Source: Daphnia carinata
Taxonomy: Eukaryota; Arthropoda; Branchiopoda; Diplostraca; Daphniidae
Reading direction: 5' to 3'
Assembly (NCBI RefSeq): GCF_022539665.2
Contig: NC_081338.1
Location: 4,215,679-4,279,678, forward strand
Length of the DNA: 64,000 nucleotides
Part shown: positions 14,110 through 27,200 of the stretch, piece after piece
Numbering within the stretch: position 1 is the first letter of the stretch
Layout: each line of letters begins with the position of its first letter
Program-made: the position numbers and the translations under genes
The notes under the pieces: model-generated
The model's database searches: none
What the model was told of the DNA's origin: nothing
What the model saw: only the letters and a program-made list of their open reading frames with translations

Positions 14110-14729
14110 AAAAAGAAGATTACACTTTTTATATATATCTTTTTTTTTTTAAAGATTCAGCAGCGGACGGATAGGCATTGTGCGGATGCCATGCGGCTCC
14201 TTATTGTCTTGTATACACACTCTGTGTGTGTGTGTGTGTGTATATATATACAATCCCCCCCCCCAGCTTGCTGAAAGAGAAAGTCTTCGACCACAAAAAA
14301 AAAAAAGTCAATGAAGAAAATGTTTTAGAATTAAATGAAAAATAACGGCATTTGATACTCTTGCGCTATTCCCGAGATATGCAAAATAAAAAAATAAAAA
14401 AACGCTGAATGCGGCATTGCCAATAAAAAAAAAGTCGACAGCTGCAGCAGACGAAATGCGTTTCAAACGAAGATGAAAGAAAATATATATCTCAAAAAAG
14501 AAAAAAGAAAATGTGGACTCTAGGGCCTTGCCCTTATATCACGTCCGTTCTCTACACATATATTTTTAAAGAGTCCAACAACAACGACAAAAAAAAAAAA
14601 AAAAAAAAAAAACTCCAGCTGGACAAGACAGGCTTTTCACTTGCCGTCCGGTACTTTGTACTTTATCCGGCATCTCAAATAAAAAAAAAAAAAAAAAAAA
14701 AATCGGGATCGCAAGATCAAGAAACGTTC

Positions 14730-14766
<37 letters not shown>

Positions 14767-17146
14767 GTCTGTCGTGTTAAAAAAAAAAAAAAAGGGGGGG
14801 GGGGAGAGAGTTGAATCGGTTGGGGGGTCCTGAAATCAATATGGCACTAGCGTAAATATAATAGTAGTATCCACACTCTCTTATTTTCTTTGACGTAAAA
14901 GCCAATAGCAGAGTGCCTTCTTTTTTTGGCCTTTAAAAAAAAGGAAAAGGAAAAAGAAAGGGGCTTTGCTGAACCGCAACAACAACACATAGGATGAGCT
15001 GCACAGTCCAAAGAAAGCCACGAAAAAAAAAAAAAAAAAAAAATCAATAAACAACAAGACAAAACAAAACAAGAAAAAAAAAAAAGGATAACCGAAAATT
15101 GCGGGAAAAAAACAACAGCACAGAAATCTGGCGATGCGCATCAAATGATTTTCTCGGACGGCCAATCGTGAAACGCTAAATGACAGCAAGCCATGGCCGC
15201 AATTCTTTGACAATGTCAAAAAGAATGCCCCTGACATTTCAAAAATAAATAAAACAAAACAAAAAAAAACAAAAACAAAGAAAAGAGATAGAAATCGTGG
15301 GGTCGGGTATGAAAGGGATGCCTTCATTTCCTATGAAAACAATGAGGTACAAGAGCGAGTTGAACCATCAGCAGTTTCTGCCTATTCTTTAATACACGGC
15401 CGTGAAACTTTACTCTCTCGCTGTCTGTTGTTCAACAACACGAGCACACACACGGGGAGAGAGAGAATAGTGAAATGAGAACGAACCACGCGTGTGTATG
15501 TGTGTGTGTGTGTGTGTGTACGTATTGTATAGTAAAGGTACAGAACAAGAGAAAGGGAAAGCCCGGGCGGTACAATCAAGCTACTGATTAGGTGGTCATT
15601 AGCGCAAGGAAACCTTTTGCGGTATGCAGCTCAGCGAATCTTGGTTACACAGAGCAGCAGAGCCTCAAACAAAAGGAATCGTGCGCAAAGAGAACCCCCC
15701 CCCCCCCCCCCCAACATCCACATGAAAAAGGCCCGACGGCTAAACGCCAACAACCGTACGCGTGTTTCCTGGCGATGTACAGTACACTCCCGCTCCATAT
15801 TTCCAAACTACATCCCCCCCCCCCCTTTTTCATCATTTGCAGTACGAAACATGAAAAATAAAAATAAAATAAAAAAAAAAATGGGTCGCTACGTAACCAC
15901 TTTGAGTAGTGGCGTAACAATAGTTAAATGCGCGTAGGCCTTTATTTATAGGACTTGCAACACAATCGAAAGGGGGGGAGGGCGCACGTTTTTTTTTGTG
16001 TGTGTGTGTGTGTGTGCAAAACTTAACTCTATGGAGTTGTTTGAAAAAAAAAAAAAAAAAAAAAAAAAAACGAAAAAGCTTTTGATAAAGTTTTGATAGT
16101 GCGCCACAATGTTTTGAATGTAGGTACGTCATAATCCGCAGGCCGTTATTCAGAGCACGGCCTTTTGACGTTCCCCGTTTTGAACGATCACGTGACCAGT
16201 CAAATGCCATACACACACGAAAAAAAATAATAATAATAAAAACTAAAAAAAAAAAAAAAAAAAACCAAAATAAAATAAAAGAAATGGAAGACTTACCGAC
16301 GACGTTGGCCAGGGCGAGCGTCTCGCAGAAAAAGTAGCGATAGGCCCACCAGTTGTGATGTTTGAGGTTGTCGACCAGGTAGTCGAGCAGCAGTTTCTTC
16401 TTCTGTTTCTTCTCCACTTCCGAGCAAATGCCCACGTCCAGATCCATCATCAGGGCGTGGATCTTGCCCGCTTCCCAGTTCTTCCATAGCCAGCGAGGCA
16501 CGTAGAACAGGATCGCCTGAAACACACACACACACAGATAATAACATCATCATTATACATTTTTTTTCCCCCTTTATTTATTTATATATATATTAGACAA
16601 AGTGACGTGTGTGATCATCTTACATCATCTATTGATCTAACATGTCCACCCTATCAAAAAGAAATCCCCCCTTTGTACATTGTTAACGCATAACGGACAC
16701 ACTATCCCCCTAGCATCTCGTTAATATTATTTATATTAAAAAAAAAAAAAAACAAAAAAAAAAAAAAAAAAAGATTTTTTTTTTTTTTAATTATTTAAAA
16801 TTTTTTATGTAAACTATTACGCAAGCCGTTTAATGAAATGCTTCAGCTGTTTGGAGAGAGCGTCCTCCATTTTCCCTGGCTCTTTTCTTTTGGAGAGTGC
16901 GAAAATGTCCGAAAGGGGGGGGGGGACGACACATGGCGGCTAATTAGTGCTTTGCCGAGTAGTAGTCGTGACAGTTAAAAAAGAAGAAGGCTTTTCGCTC
17001 CCCCCCCCCCCGCTCTTCTTGCTACTAATATGACACTAGAGAGAGAGAGAGAGAAGACGGAATACCGCCAGCTGTGACTGTCTGTTACTTGTGGCGGGGG
17101 AGGAATAACTTTCATCCTCAAGTCACTTCCCCGTTTAAAAAAAAAC

Positions 17147-17177
<31 letters not shown>

Positions 17178-18451
17178 TTTATAGTTAAGAAAGAAGAAGA
17201 AATAAAAACATGGCACACAGTTCAATAGGAGCGCAGCAGCCGGAGGGGAAGGGAGGGATAAGCAAAAGGAGAAACAGGAGCTTCCATTTATTTCCCCGTG
17301 TTTCACGTATGCAGCCGAGGCACTACGTTCCTTCTTATTCTTATTCCTGGAAATAGATCGCAGCCAACAAACAAGAGACATCGCTTTTTGGCCTCCATTT
17401 TCTTGATTCGTTGTGTCATTATACAAATATAAAAAACTAAAAAAAAAAAAAAAACTAAAAAAAAAAAAAAAAAAAAAAAAAGATTCCCGCGTTCATATTC
17501 GGGAAAAAGACGTGAACGCTCGGCTAAACGCCGAATCCTAGAACTTTTCGCATTGTATTTGTTTGTTGTTTGCGTATGAAACAACATTATAATGCGCTTA
17601 ATGATAATGGACGGGCCATTTGGGAAGCCGGAGGGAAAGGAAAAACAAAATCGGCCAGACATGAAATCCCGCGGATGAAAGAGATAACCAACTGCAGCGT
17701 GAATTGACGCGTGTTTTCTAGTCGGCCGCACGGCTATCTCTGTTGGCATTAATAAATGAAACATCATCCGAAAAAATCACAGTGATTGACATTGACTTTC
17801 CACATTTTGCCGGAAGATTAAAAAAAAAAACGTGAAATGCTTCATCATATGCAGATTTTCGTGATTAAAAAAAAGACGCTTTCAAAAAAAAACAAAAAAA
17901 TCGTTGACAAGTTTGAGCGGCACGTAAGCGCATCTGCAGTGTTTCTACTTGGATAATCATCATAAAAAAAAAAATAAAAAAAAAGGAAAGGAAAGTTTGT
18001 AATACGGGCAGACGTCCCTAACCCGAAATGCGCATTGCATAATAACAAACGTCAAAAGAATAAAAAATGCAGCAGTGTAACAAAACCCCAGACCAAGATC
18101 AATGATGGGTGGAGCAATCAAAACAGAAGGGCGCAATTTTTTTTTATTATTATTATCGCGTGCGACCAGCTAATAAGAAAAAAGAATTACACCATGCGCC
18201 CATTAAAATGATGACGATCAAATTCCTATTTAATTTCATTTTCCTCGTTATTCAATGAGTCATCGCTTCATTTAAATGTTTTTTTTTTTTGTTTTGTTTT
18301 TTAAACTTCCCTTCATTTATTGTTGACGTGATGAGGCACCTCTTCAAACCCTCCATCGTTGAAAATAATAATAACGCGCTACGTTGGGCCTCTCCTCGTG
18401 TTCTTTTTTTTTTTCACGCACGCACATCGCCGTATCATCAAACAGAATTAA

Positions 18452-18486
<35 letters not shown>

Positions 18487-19251
18487 GAGAAGCCCATCTT
18501 TTTCTTGAACTGTTACCCTCCACACGTCAGTTGAAAACTCGACAGTCTAATATCGGGCACTCCTTTTTTTTAAACAAATGACGGACGAGCCTTTCGACCG
18601 TCTTCACACCTCCATAAAGTTTGGGGATGAGAAGGGGATCGAATTGGCGAAACGACAGGGACAAAACAATGGCGTGAAATCATTGGATGCCAATCATCAA
18701 GGTATATAGTAGACACTACATTACACGTATATAGGCAATAGAATGTCAAAGGACGGCCTCGCAAAGTGTGTGTGTGTGTGTCTGTGTCTGTGTGTGTACA
18801 GCGTTGCTATTCAGTTATCGATCTATAAGGCAAATATATATATATATATATATTTGTATATAAAAGGAAAGGGGTAAAGCTATATAAAGAAGTGGGTGGG
18901 CAAACATTTACAGCGTGTCTTTATCCATCTTTGCCTCTTACCTAACATCTGAATGTAATAACGCTATCAAAACTAGACACCAGAGGGCCACTGTAAAATC
19001 CTCGCCAATGGCATACAAATAAAAACGATTTTTCTTTTTTTTTTTTTTTTTTTTTTTGGGAAGGGGGGGGAGGTTCTTGATCCGATCGCTTGTCGAAATT
19101 CGATTGATTATTGTCGATTCAAACTCTTTTTGGCAATTGAATCGCGTCTTCTTTCCCCCCCCCCCCCTACCCACCAAAAAGAACGTGATGGGATCGACGA
19201 GGATTGATAGATTGTTCCAGCATTTGCTTCATCGATTGTTCTATCTTTTGC

Positions 19252-19282
<31 letters not shown>

Positions 19283-19834
19283 CGGAAGAAAAAAAAAAAA
19301 AAAAAAGAGTGAGGAGAGGATGGGGAAGAAAATGGGAGCCTCATATTTCTATCACTTTGGCACTAAAGAATAAAAGAAACTCAAGAAAAAAAAAAAAAAA
19401 AAAGTAAAAGGTATAGGAAATAAAGACGTCGCTGACGCCCCGTTCCCGGCGGCCCGGAAGAAGGCAAAAAAAAAGGGATGGGGGATGGAAAAAAAAAAAA
19501 AAAAACTAAGGAAAAAGACACTTATCATCTTGACGTCAAAAGACCAAAAGACTCGAGAGCGTTTTCTCTTGTTTTATATTTTTCAAAAAAAATTTTGATC
19601 CGTTAAAAACTCAAATTTGCTTTTCCCCTATACGTCCGGGTTAAATGGAAGCTCCCCCTGCCCCTTTTTAAAATAGGATACTCGAGAAGAAGAAGAAAAG
19701 AGAGAGAGAGAGAGAGACCCTTTGATTCAATTATGAAACAAAAGTCGCCCCCCCCCCAAGAAACGACGAAGCAGCTGATTGGCTCCGTCTTTTCTGCGGG
19801 ACTTGCGGGATTTTTTAAACAAGTTCCTAACGTT

Positions 19835-19868
<34 letters not shown>

Positions 19869-20207
19869 GTTCTATCGAGTAACTCCACCTTTTTTTTTTT
19901 TTTTTTTTTTTAAACAAAACAAGTAATGGCATTATCCTCATGTGGAAAATAATTCAATCAACAAAAAACTTGATGCCAATATGCCAAGATACAAGAAAAA
20001 AAAAAAGTTTGGCTTTTAAGCAATTTGTTTTCTTTTTTTTTTGTTTTTTTTTTTTTGAAAGCCATGGAACTTTGCGTCTCGTGAACGAATCAATAACATG
20101 CAGACCGGATATAGGACAACCATCAATAAAAAAGGACACAGCAATAACCCCTCCTTCTCTTTTCTGCGGCTATCACGGCAGCAGCTGCGATAATAAGAAG
20201 AAATAGA

Positions 20208-20252
<45 letters not shown>

Positions 20253-20710
20253 CAGGACTTAATAACTGCATTCCAACCCCAACCCCCCCCCCCCCTTCAC
20301 GCGGCGAAGTCTTCCTGGCCGCTAAACAATTGCGTAAATCAAATGGGGAAAGGCAAGACGTAAAGAGACAAGCGACGCGAGCACATCGCAATCGATTCAT
20401 CATCGGGTATTTTATTATTTTTTTTTCTTTTTCTTGTCGTTCATCGCTCGTTAGTAAAACGGCGTGAATCAATGTCGAGCATCGTTCAAAAAAAAAAAAA
20501 AAATTAAATAGAAATCCAGCGCTGCCTGATTTCTATTGGCAACGTCCCGATCAAAGTCGGAGAATGCCCGTCCATCGCAATTCATCGCCACATTTTCTAC
20601 ACTCGTGACTGCCTAATAAGTTTGGCAACAGAGCACCGCTCCACTGCCAATAGATGTTTTCCCGTCTGCAATTCGTGATGTTATTTCATTCTAATTTTGT
20701 GTGAACCCCG

Positions 20711-20741
<31 letters not shown>

Positions 20742-23700
20742 AGATGGCGTTGCTAACGTTGAAATTGAGCTCAAAATTCGTGTGTTCCTTTATAATTTTT
20801 TTTTTTTTTTTTTTTTTTTTTAACGGTAAAACAGTTCCTTGACAACGGGGGAACCTGTCACACAAATAGATCAAACAAATTCGACCGTGACGATAGCGAG
20901 AGACCCTGGCTAACACGCTGGCAATCGTGTCAGGTGGAAATGCCATCAAACTTAAAAATAAAACATTCATTTTCGTTTTCTTTCTGTTTAGTATACGATG
21001 TAAAATAAAAAGGGACTTCCTTCTCCAGATATGAATATCTTTCAACGCATTGATGGATGGACGGATAGTGTGCGATGGCCGTTTGCCACAGTCAACATAT
21101 CAAACAGCAAGCGCCATTTCTACTGTGCATGGCAAAAATAAAAAAACATAAAAAAGACGAGGACATTTCAGGTCTGGAAACCAACAAACTTCAAAAAAAA
21201 AAAAAAAAAAAAAAAAACGTCAAGAAAGACAGTCTCGAATTATTTAAAAAAAAAAAAAAAACGAAACATGGGGCAAATAAAAATATGAGAAATGAATTGA
21301 GCCACGTCTAGCGGCAATGCTCCCAATAAATGACGTCATCAAAATGAAGAGGCGACACACACACAAAAAAAAAGAGACCCAATAATTGGGTAGCCCTTCC
21401 AAAAACAAAACAAAAAGAATTGAGAAGAAGAAGAACAACAACAACAAGAAAAAAAAAAAATGTGCTCCCAAAGTGGAACGTCGAGAGATGGACAACCTTT
21501 TCTGGCAGTCACGCCGCGATGCAATTAAGTTCCACGAGTAGAACCTTTCTCCTCTCTTTTCTTCGGGCCTGTAAAACACGCAGTTACGAGAGGGAAAGAA
21601 AAAAAAAAGGGAGGCGATAACAGGCAACAAACAGTCTGGATAGCGTCCAGTGTCACTGGGAATGTTTAAAAACAAAAAACAAAAAACAAAAAAAAAACAA
21701 AAGGAAAAATTTGTGAACCTTCTCTCTCTTATGTTTGACTGATTGTTGATGACGTCATTATGTATTTCTTTTCTGTTGGCAACTGAATCATCAGCTGATT
21801 CGCATAATTGACTGAAAAATGAAGAAAAAAAAAAAAAAAAAAAATGTCTTTCCATCAGCCTCGAAAGTTGAACGATTGTGACTGTAATGGACGGTGCCAT
21901 CCATTAAAATAAACGGTCCAAGACGTACGCGTTGTATGAAATTTACATAATATCTCTCAACAACTCTTTTTCTTGGCCTTCTTTTATTGATCGATATTTA
22001 ATTCTTTTCTACATGTAAATTTTTCCTCCTTTCTTTTATGTTTATATATAGAGAAATATATCTAACGGTAGACTGTAATGGATGCATACAGGCCCGGCTG
22101 TTCCAAGAAAAAAAAAATAAAATAAAACTGGCGCATATGTTCAAATAGAGTTTGAACGCATCGATCGATTTCCCTCTGGCGGCCGCTTAAAATTTCCCCC
22201 CCCCCCCAAAAAAAAAAAAAAATTTCAGTTGCCTTCTTTTCTCAGTTGAGTGAACGGAAGAAACTACACACGTCCGGTCCGAATACATTTCGACCGTGTT
22301 ATTATTTGTGTCTGTGCGGTCATCCGGGCCCATTTTTTTTTTTCTTTTAACCATCTGTTTCGCTAGGCTAAAAGAACATTTCGCAGTGATGGATCGATCA
22401 AAGTTGCAGACGAAAAAAAAAAAAAAAAGTCCAAGTCAACTTTGATGACATGAAAAAAAAAATATATAATAATAATATAATTCCGTGTGTCTGTTTTGAT
22501 GTGTACGGGATAGAGAAACTGGTGCGTGGCAGCTGCGATCCTCTTCCACGAAGCCCGGGGTAGGTGATGATGGTAACAGCAGTGCGGTTAGCTCTGCTGG
22601 CCTCTCTCATCCCCCCCCCCTTCCCCAATTACACGCGCTCCGTGAGTTGAATAAAAGAGTGGCCAAAAAGACGCAAGTGTGTTGATGGAAAGCGTTGACG
22701 CATTCAACCCCCCCTCCATCTCCTCTTCCTCACATAAAATAGACGGGGTTTTTTTCACTTAAAAAAACACACGCACACACACACACACACCCTCTATTCT
22801 TATTATAGAGATAATGATGCGCTGCCACACGAGAACATCAAAAGGCTCACACGTGAGGAGGTCACAAATAAAAAAAAAAATAATAATAATAAAGACATCT
22901 TTCATTCGATTGTAGAGGTCGATCTTTCTTTATTTATTTTTTAATTATTATTATTTCTTTTTAACACCTTTGGCTTTTAAAAAAAAAAAAAAAAAAAAGT
23001 TGGGAAAAGGGTGGGGGCATTCTAAATATGGAGGAGAGCTAGCTACTTGATTGCCGACGACAAAAGAAATCAGAAGACTGCAATGACGCCTCCCCCCCCC
23101 CTGAAGAAGATGTTCTTTCCTCAATTCCCTCGTCATCCGGAGTCAGCCCCTACCTCCCTTTTTTTTTTTTTTTTTTTTTTAGAAGAAGAAGAAGAAAAGG
23201 ATGTTGGGAGAGCGTCGACACAATAGTCGGATTTGCATAGCAAAGCCGACGACGGCCATCACGCAGGGCCAAAAAAAAAAAAAAAAAAAAAAAAAAAGAA
23301 GAGTCTTTGCTGATTTATCTCAATCCCGGGAAAAAAAAAGAAAAAGAAAAACGAAACGCGCAAGTCTAAGGGACTCATCATTAAACCCGGCCTCACGCAC
23401 CGATAAAAAATAAAGAAATTCTTCGTTGCAAGTTTATTGGAGGGGGGGGTGGGGGTGGTAAAGAGGTATTGAATTTTTTGTCGGGGCAGATTGCAATTGA
23501 GAAGGCACAAGAAAGTTAATTGAAAAATAAAAATACTGGCAATAGGAGGAGTCACCTGTGTCAACGTGTCCCTCCCCCAATGCAATACGATTCGAGAAAA
23601 GAAGATGAGAGTTCCCTGGCCAGCAAAAAAAAAAAAAAAAAAAAAAAAAACGGAGGGTGCGCGTCCAGCAGTTCCAGAAAATAAGAAACTTTTCATTCGG

Positions 23701-24187
23701 TCTCACGGGCGGACAACCGAATTGATAAGTTTTTGATTTTTATTTGCCTTTAGCCTTACGAACTGATGGATCTTTTTCAACACCAGAGGGCCTTTTTTTT
23801 TTTTTTTTTTTGGTTTTTTTTATTTTGGAAAAAATTCTATTTATTCCCAGGGAGATAGGAAAAAGGAACTATTGTGTTCGTCTTCGTGACCCTAAACAAT
23901 ATTCTTTTGTTTCCGCCCCACCTCATCCCCCCCACCCCCCCCAAAAAAATGCATCACAACAGAACTTTTCATATTCGATTTAAAAAAAAAAAAAAAAAAA
24001 GAAATTATTTTTTTTTTTTGAAGCCAACTTCAATATGGTCACATATATGAGTTTCTTGTCTCTTCATCAATGCGCACTCTGCTGCAATCAAAATTTACTT
24101 TGCCCCACCCTCTCATCCGCCTTTTGCAATAGCAACGACTGAGTAACAGATCAAACATGTTTCTGATGAGACTTAAAGAGAGCCCTC

Positions 24188-24221
<34 letters not shown>

Positions 24222-27200
24222 TACATCAGTTCTCTTCAGTGATACGCGTTGCCCCCTTCTCTCGACTTTGGGTGTGTCTTTTGTTTGAGGCTCCACCCAC
24301 CCCTTCCGCCCCCTTTTCTTCCTATTTTTATTGAAAAAAGAAAAGAAAAATTTAAGCCAAGATGATGCAGCCAACGTTAGACGAATGGAATTCTTTCGGA
24401 CGTCAAGTTGGGGCTGGCAGCAATTCATTAAATGCCAAACCTCTAGCTTCTGGGGAGCGGGGGGGGGGGGGGGCTTTATTACACAAATATGGCGCAGAGG
24501 GGCGAAAGAGGAGGACTTGGTTTTTTGGAAAGAAAAAGTTTATAGTTGATGACCATCATCGTGCATTTAATCCTTTTTGGCTCTTGTCCAAAACAAAGAA
24601 AAAAAAAAAAAAGTTCTAGACACACGCACTATTATCTCATTATGTTCGTCTGAATTTTCATTCATTAATAACCCACCCACCACCCTTTGGTGCGACACAG
24701 TCGAAACCTTCACACGAATCAATTTGAATTTCTCTTTTCTTTTTTCTAAAAAAAAAGAAAAAAAAAAAAAACCCAAAAGGGGAGAAATAATATGGGGCTT
24801 TTGGGATGGCCACATGCCTAACGACCGATATATACAACAGACATACTCGGTAAGACGATCGAACCCCCCCCCCCCCCCTCCTGTGTGCAGATTGCCCGTT
24901 TGGGTTGTTTGGTCCAATGTTTTGGCTTCGTCCACGACGAACAACGAACAACCCGAAAAATACATACACACACACACACACACACGCAAAACACACACAA
25001 AAAAAGAGAAGGGGAAACGGGTTAAGAGAAAAGGGACCGAAATGTCCAGTCAATAAACACAGCACGCACGCACCCGGGGGTTGCGGTCGTGAAGAATTAT
25101 AGTCTTTAAAAAAAAAAAAAAACGTAAGGCAATGAAGATTCTTAAAAAAATTTCAACAAGCGTTTGATTAAAAAAAAAATGGTGTCTTTAATGATGATGT
25201 GGACGCATCACATCTAGCAGACGACAAAAAGGATCAACAATCATAGCCCCCCCCCCCCCCTTTGGTATTTCTAATAAACTAAGGGCGGGTTCGGCTGAGA
25301 TGAACCCACCCGTTCTGGGATTATCACCGACCGTATCAAAAAAATTGTAAGCATCCAATTATTATCGTTTTGTTTTCTGCGACAGTAGGCGTGTGCCTTT
25401 CAAGAACAAAAAAAAAAAAGAGAGGAAAGAAACAACAGTGTGGGTAGAGAGAAACGAGTATAGCAAAGTTGATGTGAAGCAAATCGAAAAAAAAAAAAAA
25501 AAAAAAAAAGAATGTCGTCTGCTGTTTTTCCAAGAAGAAGAAGAGCCAGCAGGGAGCTCCTACATTCTTTTTTTTTTTTTCCTATTTTATTTCTTGGCAC
25601 CGGTTTTTCTTTTTTTTTTTTTTTTTAACACACAACACATTCTACGTAGGCTGTATGATGGTACACACACACACACACACACACATCGGTTCGCTCAAAT
25701 ACACACACATAGACTCAGCCAAAATGTTGGCTACGTTCCAATATGTTGAAGAAAAAAAAAAAAAAAAAAAAAGACGCCTCGGCTTTTTTTTTTTTTTTCC
25801 CTTTCATTTTCTATGTGAAAAAAAAAGGAAGAAAAAACGATAAGGAAAAAAAAAAAAAAAAAAGCGTATTTCTCTTCTTGGGGCGTATGTGAAAACTGGC
25901 AACGCTGGAATAGCACACCCCTGCAATACAATGTCGAAAATAAATCGGGAAAAAAAAAAAAAAACAAAACAATGAAATGTAATACAAGAGGGCGCAGTAT
26001 AAATGGCTGTTTCCATACTACTCTCGCGCGCGCAAAAAAACTCGAAAAAAACAAATGCACATCATCTCGAAAAGCCGAAAAGATTTCCCGGTTCACACGA
26101 AACGTTTAACAAAAAAAAAAAAAAAAAAACACCTTTGTTTCAAAATGGATGTAAGAGGAAACAGATCTATACGTGTATCATATATCAAACGAATGGTGAA
26201 AAGATGGACAAACTGTTTTTGGATCTTCTCCAGTTCCGCTTTTCTTTTTTCTTTAAAAAAAAAATTTTTTATTATTAAGGCGGCGTTGTTCTATAACCGG
26301 GGCATTTCGTTGTCCTTTTGATTTATGACTCTTTAAGCATTTTTCTTAATTTTTTTAAAACTCCTCCTCAAGAAAATCATCAAATTATGTCTTGATTTCT
26401 TGTACCTCCTTCCCGCAAAAGAAAATGTGTGAAGGGACATGCAGCATTCTATTTTTAAGGCCAGCGCAAACGGAACTTTGGTGCCCCTACAAGTTAGTAT
26501 ATACAAAACGGCTATAGTTATATATACTATATATATATATATATATGTATGTGTATAAATATACAACGTCAGCGCAGAGAGAGAGAGACGAAGGGGGCGC
26601 GAAAAGGGCAAGAAAAATAGTTGTATACCAAAAGAGTTTGGACGTGAGTCTGGAGGTCGACAGGGTCGCTGTAAAGCCTACCAAAGACTATCCATTTTGA
26701 TTTTTTTTTTTTTTTTTTTTTTAAAGGAAACAAACTTTACATTCTCATTTCCTACACATACACACACACACACACACACAAAAAAAAAATTCCCCGATAT
26801 TTTCAACAATTCAATATGTTTTTATCACATTTTGTGCTCGGCTCATCGTTTTTCGTGTGGCGTTCATTTGGACATTGGCCAACATCAGCGTTCTGCCCTT
26901 TTTATTTTATTTTTTTTACTTGTACTTGGGGTGTTGTGTACCCGAAAAAGAAAAGGACGCCTCTCGTATATACACACACACACACACACACTTTTTTATA
27001 TTATAAATAAATAAATATAAATATAAAGAATTATATGTATATATAAAAGGACTAGGAACCCTTGGCAAAGCAAACGCCAACGCCCCCTTTCTTCTATCTC
27101 CCCCCCCCCCCAAGAAAGTTGCACAAGCTCTGCGATTTTTTTTTTTTTTTTTTATACAAAATAAAAAAAAAAAAGAAAACCGTACGATGAAAATTGAGAT

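Larger units (their letters stand above)
4994..16296 (-). other. Innexin intron 2 (11.3 kb), simple-repeat rich
   Basis: This intron is bounded by GTCG|GTAAGT and CAG|GGC on the minus strand. It is filled with poly-A/T tracts, CA/GT, TA and GA microsatellites and several G or C runs, with short stretches of ordinary sequence between them. I looked on both strands for nested exons and found only repeat-derived frames. Nothing resembling a transposon terminal repeat or a tRNA was recognised. Confidence 0.8.
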
